A program made the position numbers and the translations under genes. From JANOSH01 sp031415695 (GTDB lineage: Bacteria > Actinomycetota > Acidimicrobiia > Acidimicrobiales > Ilumatobacteraceae), in NCBI GenBank assembly GCA_031415695.1, contig JANOSH010000043.1, forward strand, positions 1 through 51,395: DNA of 51,395 bases, given 5' to 3'. Positions within the stretch are counted from its first letter, which is position 1. Each line of letters starts with the position of its first letter. The notes under the pieces were generated by a model. That model searched no databases and was not told the origin of the DNA. It saw nothing but the letters and a program-made list of their open reading frames with translations. This document shows, in pieces, positions 8,718-16,374 of the stretch.

Positions 8718-9718
8718 CGCTGGATGTAAGCGTGGCGTTTGCCACGGGTTATGCGACACCCGACCACGTTGTACTGGCCGAACAGTTGGGGTTCAAACGG
8801 GCTTGGCTCTACGACTCGCCGGCCTTGTATCCAGATGTCTGGATCACGTTGGCCGAATGCGCCCGGCGCACGAGCCGTATCGGCCTTGGGCCTGGCGTGT
8901 TGGTGCCTAGCCTTCGTCACCCGATGGTGAATGCCGCCGCCATCGCCCATCTCGAACACCTCGCTCCGGGGCGGGTCAATGTCGCCATCGGTTCAGGTTT
9001 CACCGGCCGATTGACCCTCGGGCAACGACCACTGGCGTGGTCGTGGGTTCGCGAGTACATCATTTGCGTGCAAGGACTGTTGGCCGGTCGGACAATGCAA
9101 TGGGAGGGTGCCTCGATTGCCATGATGCATCCGGATGGTTTCGCACCGCAGCGTCCCATCGTCGTCCCGTTCATTGTTGGAGCCGGCGGGCCGAAAGGGA
9201 TGGCAGTGGCACGAGAACTAGCCGACGGGATCTTTTCCACCCAACCCGAATCCGGTTGCGATTGGTGCAACATTTTGGCCTTTGGCACAGTCCTCGACGA
9301 CGGGGAGGCTGCCGACAGCGAGCGCGCTATTGCGGCTGCCGGGCATGGTGCTGCGGTTGCGTTGCACGCCATGTACGACCGCGGTTACGACCTGAGTGGG
9401 TGGCCGGGTGGTCCCCATTGGTTGGCATCGTTGGCCGACATCGACCCGACCGAACGTCATCTTGCGTTGCATGACCTGCATCTCATCGGTGTCAACAACC
9501 GGGACCGCCCGATGATTACCGCCGAACTTATGACACGAGCCGGTGGCGCCCGAAATCGCGAACAGTGGCATACCCACTTCACAGCGTTAGAAGCCGCCGG
9601 AGCGACCGAGATTTCGTATCAACCCGCAGGGCCCGATATCGAAGAAGAACTCAGCAGATTCGCTCAAATGTTGAGCGTTTCCACACAAAGCAGGCCTTTT
9701 ATACCACCTTCGACCTGA
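8714..9718 (+). CDS. LLM class flavin-dependent oxidoreductase
   Basis: A luciferase-like monooxygenase-fold protein of 334 residues from the GTG at 8714, which overlaps the previous stop as GTGA; an in-frame ATG at 8657 lies inside the upstream gene and is less likely. Visible elements: FATGYATPDHVVLAEQLGF at the N-terminus, 'GLGPGVLVPSLRHPMVNAAAIAHLEHLAPGR', and a 'PFIVGAGGPKGMAVARELADGIF' block mid-protein. It probably reduces or oxidises a small molecule with FMN or F420. Its tight coupling to an NlpC/P60 protein is odd, with no obvious shared pathway. The first repeat of the duplicated upstream region of the glycosyltransferases overlaps its 3' end. Confidence 0.85.
   Translation: MTLDVSVAFATGYATPDHVVLAEQLGFKRAWLYDSPALYPDVWITLAECARRTSRIGLGPGVLVPSLRHPMVNAAAIAHLEHLAPGRVNVAIGSGFTGRLTLGQRPLAWSWVREYIICVQGLLAGRTMQWEGASIAMMHPDGFAPQRPIVVPFIVGAGGPKGMAVARELADGIFSTQPESGCDWCNILAFGTVLDDGEAADSERAIAAAGHGAAVALHAMYDRGYDLSGWPGGPHWLASLADIDPTERHLALHDLHLIGVNNRDRPMITAELMTRAGGARNREQWHTHFTALEAAGATEISYQPAGPDIEEELSRFAQMLSVSTQSRPFIPPST
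9671..9705 (+). repeat. upstream repeat, copy 1, of the duplicated glycosyltransferase unit
   Basis: The stretch beginning TTGAGCGTTTCCACACAAAG and continuing into GGCCTTTT closely matches 10545-10577. It lies within the last codons of the LLM gene and about 60-90 bases before the first glycosyltransferase start. It may carry the promoter of the unit, but no clear -35/-10 pair with good spacing could be assigned. Confidence 0.55.
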
Positions 9719-9761
9719 CTACGGTGGACGCCGTGCCGCAGAGCAGTTCAAGACAATCGTT

Positions 9762-10514
9762 ATGAACGCGACCAAAATTCGGGTTCTCAACGTCGATATC
9801 GACAACATCACCATGGACACTCTTCTCGAACGCAAAGAGGGGGTGATCATGACCGTGCATCCCGACATGCTCATGCGTCTCCAAAAAGACCGTGAGTTTT
9901 ACGACGTCGCCAACAAAGCCGACCTCATCACGTGTGACAGCCAGATACTCATGTTCATCTCCAAACTCATGGGAACACCCTTCGTCCAACGCGTCTCTGG
10001 TTCGGACTACTTTCCACTGTTCTACAAAAAATTCGCCGACGACCCCAGCGTCACCATCTTCCTACTCGGAGCAATGGAAGGCGTCGGAGCAACCGCCCGC
10101 GACAAAATCAACGCCAAAGTCGGCCGCGACATCGTCGTCGGCGTCTACTCACCACCGATCGGATTTTCGGGTAATCCTGACGAGCTCGACAAGGTGATCG
10201 ACCAGGTCAACGCTTCGGGTGCAACGGTAGTTGTCACAGGCTTCACAGCGTCGATTTCCGAGAAGCTCTACACAGTGCACCGAGATCGCTTCATGACCGC
10301 CAAGCTGTTCCTATCGCTGGGCGGCACCATTGACTACGAAGCCGGACAGGTAAGACGCCCGGCACCGTGGGTCACGAACATCGGCCTCGAATGGGCGTGG
10401 CGAGTCTTGCTCGAACCACGAAAACGCTGGAAGAGGTACTTCATCGAGCAGCCACCGGTGCTGGTGTTACTCGCCAAACAACGCTTTGGTCGCTACCACA
10501 ACCCGTTCGCCTGA
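9762..10514 (+). CDS. WecG/TagA/CpsF family glycosyltransferase, copy 1
   Basis: A 250-residue GT26-like protein. Typical features are LNVDIDNITMDTLLE at the N-terminus, ITCDSQILMFISKLMGTPF with QRVSGSDYF (about 62-90), LLGAMEGVGATA (about 103-114), and the C-terminal RPAPWVTNIGLEWAWR..LEPRKRWKRY signature. The usual 'GxGxPKQE' loop is replaced by VTGFTASISEKLY, so sugar-nucleotide specificity may differ from TagA/WecG. Expected role: transfer of an N-acetyl-amino sugar onto a lipid-linked acceptor for a surface polysaccharide, at the cytoplasmic membrane face. No wzx/wzy or other polysaccharide genes flank it. It has a near-identical tandem paralog downstream. Confidence 0.85.
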   Translation: MNATKIRVLNVDIDNITMDTLLERKEGVIMTVHPDMLMRLQKDREFYDVANKADLITCDSQILMFISKLMGTPFVQRVSGSDYFPLFYKKFADDPSVTIFLLGAMEGVGATARDKINAKVGRDIVVGVYSPPIGFSGNPDELDKVIDQVNASGATVVVTGFTASISEKLYTVHRDRFMTAKLFLSLGGTIDYEAGQVRRPAPWVTNIGLEWAWRVLLEPRKRWKRYFIEQPPVLVLLAKQRFGRYHNPFA

Positions 10515-10544
10515 AGGCCGGTTGTCGGATTTTTTGACGATAGC

Positions 10545-10577
10545 TTGAAGTTGTCTACACAGAGCGGCCTTTTCTCG
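10545..10577 (+). repeat. upstream repeat, copy 2, of the duplicated glycosyltransferase unit
   Basis: TTGAAGTTGTCTACACAGAG followed by GGCCTTTT aligns with 9671-9705 with a few substitutions and single-base gaps. The similarity continues loosely towards the GTG start of copy 2. This shows that the duplicated unit included non-coding upstream sequence. A run of six T at 10530-10535 just before it might end transcription of copy 1, but the stem in front is very short. Confidence 0.55.
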
Positions 10578-10605
10578 CAGCAAGTGGCCAGGTACGCTTG
10601 GCGGC

Positions 10606-11385
10606 GTGCGGAGCAATCTTTCGGCGGTTGCCAGTAGACCGGACAAAATTCGGGTCCTCAATGTCGATGTCGACAACATCACGATGGATACCCTTCTCGA
10701 ACGTAAAGAGGGGGTGATCATCACGGTGCATCCCGACATGCTGATGCGTCTACAAAAAGACCGCGAGTTCTACGACGTTGCCCACAAAGCAGACCTCATC
10801 ACATGCGACAGCCAAATACTGATGTTCATTTCCAAACTCATGGGAACACCCTTTGTACAACGCGTCTCGGGCTCGGACTACTTCCCACTGTTCTACAAAA
10901 AGTTTGCCGATGATCCCACCGTCACCATCTTCCTACTAGGAGCAATGGAAGGCGTCGGAGCAACCGCCCGCGACAAAATCAACGCCAAAGTCGGCCGCGA
11001 CATCGTTGTCGGCGTCTACTCACCACCGATCGGATTCGCCAACGATCCACTAGAACTCGACAAGGCTATTGCTCGGGTAAACGAGTCCCAGGCAACGGTG
11101 GTGGTCGCCGGTATCTCGAATCCGATTTCAGAGAAGCTGTACTCCCAGCATCGCGGGAAGTTCACCCACGCCAAGCTATTCCTATCGCTGGGCGGCACCA
11201 TTGACTACGAAGCCGGCCATGTAAAACGCCCGGCACCATGGGTCACCAACATCGGCCTCGAATGGGCGTGGCGAGTCATGCTCGAACCACGCAAACGCTG
11301 GAAGAGATACCTTATTGACCAGCCGCCGGTACTGGCCCTACTCGCCAAACAACGCTTTGGCCGCTACCACGATCCATTCAGGTAG
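10606..11385 (+). CDS. WecG/TagA/CpsF family glycosyltransferase, copy 2
   Basis: A 259-residue tandem paralog of the preceding gene, with a GTG start and a different first dozen residues (MRSNLSAVASRPD). From KIRVLNVD onward the first ~130 residues differ at only a few positions (for example VIMT/VIIT, ANKAD/AHKAD, DPSVT/DPTVT), and the final ~60 are also nearly the same. The block after YSPPIGF (about 40 residues) is clearly divergent. DNA in the conserved parts is nearly identical, while the central block differs at many positions. This pattern suggests recent duplication with one divergent segment, or gene conversion of the flanks. Function as for copy 1; the variable block may alter donor or acceptor choice. 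Confidence 0.85.
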   Translation: MRSNLSAVASRPDKIRVLNVDVDNITMDTLLERKEGVIITVHPDMLMRLQKDREFYDVAHKADLITCDSQILMFISKLMGTPFVQRVSGSDYFPLFYKKFADDPTVTIFLLGAMEGVGATARDKINAKVGRDIVVGVYSPPIGFANDPLELDKAIARVNESQATVVVAGISNPISEKLYSQHRGKFTHAKLFLSLGGTIDYEAGHVKRPAPWVTNIGLEWAWRVMLEPRKRWKRYLIDQPPVLALLAKQRFGRYHDPFR

Positions 11386-11394
11386 TGTCAGGCA

Positions 11395-12750
11395 ATGATC
11401 AGCCAACTCGTGGCGGCCGTGCGCGCCCGCAAGGTCAGCCCGCTCGAACTGGTCGATGAAGCGCTACGGCGTATCTCAACGTACGACCCGGCGCTCGGTG
11501 CCGTAGTTGCAATAAACGCGGAACAGGCACGCCGTGAGGCTCGAGCTGCCACCTCGTTCGACGGCGCACTCGCGGGTATACCTGTGCTGATCAAGGACCT
11601 GACCAAGGCCATAGGTATGCCAACTCGCTACGGTTGCCACCTGTATGCCGACGCGTTACCCGACACGCACGATGATGTCGTCGCCGCTCGGTATCGCACC
11701 GCAGGCGCCATCATCGTCGGAAAAACCAACACGCCAGCGTTCGGCCACCAGGCCCTCACGACCAACCTCTTGCACGGCCCAACCCGCAACCCATGGAACC
11801 TGGCCCAATCACCTGGCGGTTCGTCGGGCGGATCCGCCGCAGCGCTCGCCGCTGCACTCGCACCACTCGCCAGCACTACCGACGGAGGCGGATCCGTACG
11901 CCTACCGGCATCACTGTGTGGGCTTGTCGGCTACAAACCCACCAACGGTGCCATCGGACGAACGCCGTCACCGCGCTGGATGTGGTATTCCACCCCTGGC
12001 GCTACAGGGCGCACGGTTGCCGACGTGATCGTCGAGGCGAACGTGCTGTTTGGTCCGGTTCCCGGAGACCTCAGCGCCTTCCCACCCCATGCCCTAGACA
12101 TGCGCCTTACTGCTCCGAGACATGTGGTCGCTATTCGAGGTTTGCGGGGCGCAGTCGAGCCCATCGTCGGCGAGGCATTCGACGCCATGGTCACGGCCAT
12201 CGAGGCATTGGGTATTTCCGTCGATGTGGCCGACTCGTACACGTCCGAAGATGTGATTTGGGCGTGGGTTCGCTCGGCCGCCACCGAGCTGGCGCAAAGT
12301 CTCGAGGGCATAGACTGGTCCGGTTTCGAAGACACACTGCTCCCCCAGTTGCATCTTGGCGCGAAGACCACCGCCAGCGAATACATCAGCGATCAACGAA
12401 CACGGTTTCGAGCGTTGGCCGACCTCGAAAACCTTATTGGCGACGACGGGGTCTTGGTGTGCCCGACCATCAACGTGTCGTCGTACCCGGCCGTCGGGCC
12501 AGTCACACTCACGGTGGGTCAATCCCGGGTGATGGGCTCGGCGTTCAACACCCCGGACTTCAATGCCACCGGCAGCCCGGGTGTCAGCATTCCCATGGGC
12601 CTCGACGAACATGGCGTACCGATGGGCTTTCAGATCATCGCACCACGATTCCGTGACGGCCTCGCCCTTGGTCTGGCCGCTCGGTTGGAACAGGTTCGGC
12701 CCTGGCCGCTCGTGGCACGAGGCTACGAGGCATGGCCGACCTTCGATTAG
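11395..12750 (+). CDS. amidase signature family protein
   Basis: A 451-residue amidase signature enzyme. The Ser-cisSer-Lys triad is visible: Lys67 in VLIKDLTKA, cis-Ser143 in SPGGSSGGS and nucleophile Ser167 in TTDGGGSVRLPA. The family hydrolyses carboxamides; the substrate here is unknown, and a GatA role is unlikely because no gatB/gatC is nearby. It leads a tightly spaced plus-strand run with the XdhC-like genes (10 bases to the next ATG), so it may act on a substrate linked to the molybdenum hydroxylase those genes would serve. There is no signal peptide. Confidence 0.85.
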   Translation: MISQLVAAVRARKVSPLELVDEALRRISTYDPALGAVVAINAEQARREARAATSFDGALAGIPVLIKDLTKAIGMPTRYGCHLYADALPDTHDDVVAARYRTAGAIIVGKTNTPAFGHQALTTNLLHGPTRNPWNLAQSPGGSSGGSAAALAAALAPLASTTDGGGSVRLPASLCGLVGYKPTNGAIGRTPSPRWMWYSTPGATGRTVADVIVEANVLFGPVPGDLSAFPPHALDMRLTAPRHVVAIRGLRGAVEPIVGEAFDAMVTAIEALGISVDVADSYTSEDVIWAWVRSAATELAQSLEGIDWSGFEDTLLPQLHLGAKTTASEYISDQRTRFRALADLENLIGDDGVLVCPTINVSSYPAVGPVTLTVGQSRVMGSAFNTPDFNATGSPGVSIPMGLDEHGVPMGFQIIAPRFRDGLALGLAARLEQVRPWPLVARGYEAWPTFD

Positions 12751-12760
12751 GCTCGTCCAA

Positions 12761-13078
12761 ATGATCGAGGTTCTCAACGACATCGAACGATGGCGTAATG
12801 CCGGACGCCGCGTAGCAATTGCTCGGGTTGTCGGCACTGAAGGATCTGGCCCTCGTGATCCAGGCGCCACCATGGTTGTCAGCGAAGACGGCGAGGTTGC
12901 CGGGTCGGTGTCGGGCGGTTGTGTCGAAGGTGCCGTTGTTAATGAGGCGCTCGCAGTTTTAGCTGGGGAACGATCGCCTGGCATCGTGTCGTTCGGATAC
13001 TCTGACGACGATGCGTTCGCTGTTGGCCTCACGTGCGGCGGAACCATTCGTTTGTATGTAGAACAACTCGACTGGTGA
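12761..13078 (+). CDS. XdhC/CoxI family protein, N-terminal domain only
   Basis: A 105-residue protein equal to the XdhC_CoxI domain: an N-terminal helix (MIEVLNDIERWRNAGRRVAIARVV), GSGPRDPGATMVVSEDG and the diagnostic GSVSGGCVEGAVV near residues 49-61, ending CGGTIRLYVEQLDW. Such proteins help insert sulfurated molybdenum cofactor into xanthine-dehydrogenase/CO-dehydrogenase type enzymes. The start was chosen at the ATG at 12761 because the longer frame runs back into the amidase gene. Its stop overlaps the next gene's GTG (GTGA), so the domains of full-length XdhC are split over two coupled genes. Confidence 0.85.
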   Translation: MIEVLNDIERWRNAGRRVAIARVVGTEGSGPRDPGATMVVSEDGEVAGSVSGGCVEGAVVNEALAVLAGERSPGIVSFGYSDDDAFAVGLTCGGTIRLYVEQLDW

Positions 13079-13893
13079 GCCATCTGTTCAACACCCTGCG
13101 CGATGCTTTGCGTTCAAGCGAGCCGGTCGGCCTAGCGACCATCGTCGACGGTCCCGGCATTGGCAACAAGTTGCTCGTGCGCCCCGGTCTCGATGCCATG
13201 GGCACCCTGGGAGACGCCGAACTGAACCGGGTAGTCGCCCGAGATGCGCTCGCCGAACTCGACGCCGGGCGCACCGGTACGCGTCGGTATGGCGCTCAGG
13301 GGCAGATCATTGCCGAAGCCGGAGCCGGTAAAGGCGACGACACACCAGCCGAACTTCTGGTGTTTATCGAGAGTTTCGCACCACCTCCACAGATGATCAT
13401 CTTTGGCGCAGTCGACTTCACCGGTGCGCTCGGTCGCGTCGCGAAGGTGCTCGGATACCGGGTTGTCATCTGCGATGCCCGCAAGGTATTTGCCACGCGC
13501 CAGCGGTTCCCCATGGCCGATGACATCTTGGTCGAGTGGCCTGATCGCGTATTTGAACAATTAGGCGCCGACCTCAGCGTGCGCGACGTGGTCTGCATTC
13601 TCACCCACGACCCAAAGTTCGATGTGCCCGCCATACAGGGTGCCCTTCGTACGGGAGCTGGCTATATCGGCGTCATGGGTAGCAGGGCTACGCACGAGCG
13701 ACGCATGGCTCGCCTGACCGACGTTGGCATCACGGACCCAGCCGATCTGGCCCGAGTGCACGCTCCCATCGGCCTCGATATCGGCGCCCGCAGTCCCGAG
13801 GAGACCGCCATCTCGATTTGCGCCGAGATCATCGCCACGCGCAGCGGACGCCCGGTGCGGTCGCTTCGCGACACCGCGGGGCCGATTCACTAG
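13075..13893 (+). CDS. XdhC family protein, Rossmann domain (CoxF-like)
   Basis: 272 residues from the GTG at 13075. The N-terminal third again resembles XdhC/CoxI sequence (LRSSEPVGLATIVDGPGIGNKLLV), followed by the XdhC Rossmann-like domain with PPPQMIIFGAVDFTGALGRVAKVLGYRVVICDARKVFATR and GYIGVMGSRATHERR near 205-220, and the ending 'GLDIGARSPEETAISICAEIIA'. It would bind molybdenum cofactor or nucleotide and deliver Mo-co to a hydroxylase. Its TAG stop shares the bases CTAG with the convergent NlpC/P60 gene, so there is no intergenic space. Confidence 0.87.
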   Translation: MSHLFNTLRDALRSSEPVGLATIVDGPGIGNKLLVRPGLDAMGTLGDAELNRVVARDALAELDAGRTGTRRYGAQGQIIAEAGAGKGDDTPAELLVFIESFAPPPQMIIFGAVDFTGALGRVAKVLGYRVVICDARKVFATRQRFPMADDILVEWPDRVFEQLGADLSVRDVVCILTHDPKFDVPAIQGALRTGAGYIGVMGSRATHERRMARLTDVGITDPADLARVHAPIGLDIGARSPEETAISICAEIIATRSGRPVRSLRDTAGPIH

Positions 13894-14651
13894 CCTCGCT
13901 GTGGCTCGTCGCTCACGACAACCCCGTACGACACCGCACGACGGGTCACAACCGTTACATTCACAGGTTCACCCGGCGTCGATGCGTGAACGGCGAGTCC
14001 GTGCACGCCGAGCGACATCAAGATGTGACCGGGCCAATGGATCAAGTCGCCCGCCTCCGGCTGTTGAACGCGCCGCGCCGCGCCAATCTGAGCTTCGGAC
14101 TGATGGGCTAGCTCGATACCAGCAAAGCGGAACGCGAACCGGGTCAAGCCAGAACAGTCAAAGCCGATAGCTGGGTCCTCGCCATTGCGAACATAGGGAA
14201 CCCCGACCTGCGCAAGCGCGGCGGCCATCACGATGCGGCGCTGGGATGATATAGCCGACCACACCGTGGCAAGTTCGCCTGCATCGACACCCGAACGCGA
14301 CCCAACCAGTTCGGCTAAAAGTCGCCACGAGACGGCTGCGGCCAGCGGGCGCTGCTCGACCTCGGCTCGCAAGGCACCATGGGCAACCGTGGCAATCTCA
14401 TCGGCCGTTCGGTCCGCCAAAACTGTTCGAAGCGGAGCTACAGCCAGCCGAGGAGCCGCCCACGCCTGCGTCGCTGGGACGGTTATGGCGAGACTGAGCA
14501 TAGAGAGTGTTGCAGCGGTGACTATTCGACATTGGGACAATCGGAGACTCCTAGGGCGGACCCACCAATGAGCGCGACTGCCCAAGCCGGTGACCCGACT
14601 GGGTAGATCGATGATCATTGCCCCAACGACAAGATTACGAACTGATGACAA
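13890..14651 (-). CDS. secreted NlpC/P60 family cell-wall hydrolase
   Basis: A C40-type peptidase of up to 253 residues. The C-terminal domain has VGVPYVRNGEDPAIGFDCSGLTRFAF (catalytic Cys in DCSG), GDLIHWPGHILMSLG (candidate His) and HASTPGEPV. A hydrophobic signal segment, ATLSMLSLAITVPATQAWA, ends in an AxA cleavage site about 65 residues from the annotated start, so the real start is probably later: an ATG at MIIDLP or a TTG at LSQCRIV. It would cleave stem peptides of peptidoglycan outside the membrane. It is transcribed against the Mo-hydroxylase accessory genes on both sides and interrupts that run. Confidence 0.82.
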   Translation of the reverse strand: MSSVRNLVVGAMIIDLPSRVTGLGSRAHWWVRPRSLRLSQCRIVTAATLSMLSLAITVPATQAWAAPRLAVAPLRTVLADRTADEIATVAHGALRAEVEQRPLAAAVSWRLLAELVGSRSGVDAGELATVWSAISSQRRIVMAAALAQVGVPYVRNGEDPAIGFDCSGLTRFAFRFAGIELAHQSEAQIGAARRVQQPEAGDLIHWPGHILMSLGVHGLAVHASTPGEPVNVTVVTRRAVSYGVVVSDEPQRG

Positions 14652-14658
14652 TCGTAAT
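14634..14658. promoter_or_regulatory. inverted repeat in the divergent NlpC/MocA intergenic region
   Basis: ATTACGA (14634-14640) and TCGTAAT (14652-14658) form a perfect 7-bp inverted repeat with an 11-base spacer, in an AT-richer stretch between the two divergent genes. It may be an operator for either gene. If the NlpC gene starts at 14651 the repeat overlaps its first codons, which is one reason to prefer a later start. Confidence 0.4.
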
Positions 14659-14737
14659 TACATCGTTGCAATATGTCAATCAGGTTACGGTCAAGTCTGC
14701 TCGTTCGAACCGCAAGAACCGGTGCGAAACTGTCGAC

Positions 14738-15295
14738 ATGACTACCGCAGCTGTTGTACTTGCCGCCGGGCTAGGTCAACGATTCGCGGGCGACACCCAC
14801 AAACTGCTGGCAGTGCTACGGGGCCGCCGTCTCCACGAATGGGCGATCGACAATGCCGTCGACGCCGGTCTCGACGAGACCCTCGTCATCACCGGACCTG
14901 CAGCCTTAGCCCCTCGCTCCGATGTAACCGCTCTTGCCAACCCAAACTTCGCTCTCGGACAAGCCACATCGCTCCACGTCGCCATCAACTACGCCCGTTC
15001 GGTCGGCCACTCCGCAATCGTTGTCGGGCTCGCCGACCAGCCGTTCATCCCCCCCACGGCGTGGCGGGCAGTTAGTCAGGAATCCCGTACCCCCATCGTT
15101 GTCGCCACCTATGGGCTACGCCGTGCACAGCCGGTTAAGCTGGCCGAAATGGTCTGGACACTGCTGCCGACCAGTGGTGACGAAGGCGCACGCACGCTCA
15201 TTCGTTTCCAGCCCGAACTCGTGACAGAGGTAGCCTGCGTGGGTAACCCTGTCGATATCGACACGCTGGAGGACCTTGACCAATGGAATTGCTAA
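14738..15295 (+). CDS. MocA-like molybdenum cofactor nucleotidyltransferase
   Basis: A 185-residue NTP transferase. The start codon is followed by TTAAVVLAAGLGQRFAGDTHKLLAVLRG, the nucleotide-binding loop with its lysine. NFALGQATSLHVAI and VVGLADQPFIPP (Asp of the metal site) match the MobA/MocA family. With XdhC/CoxI and CoxG genes around it, the likeliest role is adding CMP to molybdopterin for a CO-dehydrogenase/xanthine-dehydrogenase type enzyme. The ATG at 14738 was chosen since upstream residues do not match the family. Its last 13 bases overlap the start of coxG. Confidence 0.83.
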   Translation: MTTAAVVLAAGLGQRFAGDTHKLLAVLRGRRLHEWAIDNAVDAGLDETLVITGPAALAPRSDVTALANPNFALGQATSLHVAINYARSVGHSAIVVGLADQPFIPPTAWRAVSQESRTPIVVATYGLRRAQPVKLAEMVWTLLPTSGDEGARTLIRFQPELVTEVACVGNPVDIDTLEDLDQWNC

Positions 15296-15912
15296 ACGAG
15301 TTCACCGTGGCTGTGCCAATCGACGAGGCATGGGAAACGCTCACCGATCTTGAACGCATCGCTCCATGCATGCCAGGTGCCCAACTCGAAGAAGTTGAAG
15401 GCGACACCTATCGGGGCTTCATCAAGATCAAAGTTGGCCCTATCTTGGCCCACTTCAAGGGCGAGGCAAGCTTCCTCGAACGAGACGCGGTAAACCACAA
15501 GGCTGTCCTTAAGGGCAAGGGCCGCGACACGGGGGGCAAGGGCAACGCCGACGCCCACATAGTCGCCCAGCTCACAGCCCAAAGCCCTGCGTCCACCAAG
15601 GTGGTCGTGACCACTGACCTTAACATCACGGGCAAAGTCGCACAGTTCGGCCGTGGTGCAATGGCCGACATCAGCAACAAACTGTTGGCCCAGTTCGTTA
15701 CCAACCTGGAGACAACGGTGCTCAACCAACCCCGTCCAGTAGCCGAGGTGACAACTCCAGTTGCCCCCGCCGTCCGAAAGATCGAAGCCGCCGCACCTGT
15801 CGAAGCGCTTGATCTCATGAGCGTCGCTCGTGGGGCAATGTTCAAGCGTCTCGCTCCCGTTGGCGGGGTCGTCGTCGCCTTAGCCCTCGTGCTCTGGCGG
15901 TGTGCGGGTTAG
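15283..15912 (+). CDS. CoxG-like SRPBCC protein with C-terminal membrane anchor
   Basis: A 209-residue carbon monoxide dehydrogenase subunit G family protein. The START/SRPBCC domain spans about residues 1-150: MELLNEFTVAVPIDEAWETLTDLERIAPCMPGA is the family's typical opening, then GDTYRGFIKIKVGPI and VTTDLNITGKVAQFGRG. A linker leads to a single hydrophobic tail (about 188-208, VGGVVVALALVLWRCAG). In Oligotropha CoxG anchors CO dehydrogenase to the membrane. No coxM/S/L genes occur in this window, so its partner must be encoded elsewhere. It is translationally coupled to the MocA-like gene. Confidence 0.87.
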   Translation: MELLNEFTVAVPIDEAWETLTDLERIAPCMPGAQLEEVEGDTYRGFIKIKVGPILAHFKGEASFLERDAVNHKAVLKGKGRDTGGKGNADAHIVAQLTAQSPASTKVVVTTDLNITGKVAQFGRGAMADISNKLLAQFVTNLETTVLNQPRPVAEVTTPVAPAVRKIEAAAPVEALDLMSVARGAMFKRLAPVGGVVVALALVLWRCAG

Positions 15913-15924
15913 TCGGCTGTCGTA

Positions 15925-16374
15925 GTGGCGACGGCACAAGATATTTCTGACGTCACCGCGCTCCTGGGTCGTACTCCTCAAGGACGATTCGAGGTAGTGG
16001 TGCGCGACCAAGAGGGGCACCCGGTCGTGGTTCGAAACGACCCCATCCTCGACGACGGCACCCCAATGCCTACCCGGTTTTGGCTGGTCGGAGCCGACGC
16101 CTATCGGGCGGTCAGCCGCCTCGAAGCCCAGGGTGGTGTGCGCCAAGCCGAGGCCGCCATCGACCCCGACAGCATTACTCGTGCCCATATGTTCGCGGCA
16201 ACCGAACGAGACGCTGCAATTCCGAGCGATCACCACGGCCCACGACCCAGTGGCGGCGTTGCCGGAACGCGCAACGGTGTCAAATGCCTTCATGCTCACT
16301 ACGCCGCATTCTTGGTCGATGGGGTCGACCCCGTCGGTGCGTGGGTTGCTGAACGCCTAGGCGACTACAGCTAA
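15925..16374 (+). CDS. DUF501 domain-containing protein
   Basis: A 149-residue member of the actinobacterial DUF501 family. Typical stretches are DVTALLGRTPQGRFEVVVRD, 'PMPTRFWLVG.DAYRAVSRLEAQGGVRQAEAA' and GVKCLHAHYAAFLVDGVDPVGAWV near the C-terminus. The conserved Cys-Leu-His and His residues there suggest metal binding, but no function is established. It uses a GTG start and its TAA overlaps the next ATG by one base (TAATG). DUF501 next to ppx is the standard actinobacterial arrangement, although here the usual upstream eno and ftsB/divIC genes are replaced by coxG. Confidence 0.9.
   Translation: MATAQDISDVTALLGRTPQGRFEVVVRDQEGHPVVVRNDPILDDGTPMPTRFWLVGADAYRAVSRLEAQGGVRQAEAAIDPDSITRAHMFAATERDAAIPSDHHGPRPSGGVAGTRNGVKCLHAHYAAFLVDGVDPVGAWVAERLGDYS

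Noticed and set aside
9671..9704. Sigma-70-like promoter in the glycosyltransferase upstream repeat
   Set aside because: TTGAGC and the AT-rich TTTTATAC are about 22 bases apart, too far for a standard -35/-10 pair, and the second copy lacks the TATAC part.
10515..10540. Rho-independent terminator after glycosyltransferase copy 1
   Set aside because: A run of six T is present but the stem before it (CCG/CGG) is only three pairs.
11793..12656. Long alternative frame inside the amidase gene
   Set aside because: An Arg/Cys/His-rich out-of-frame product; the overlapping frame has the complete amidase triad.
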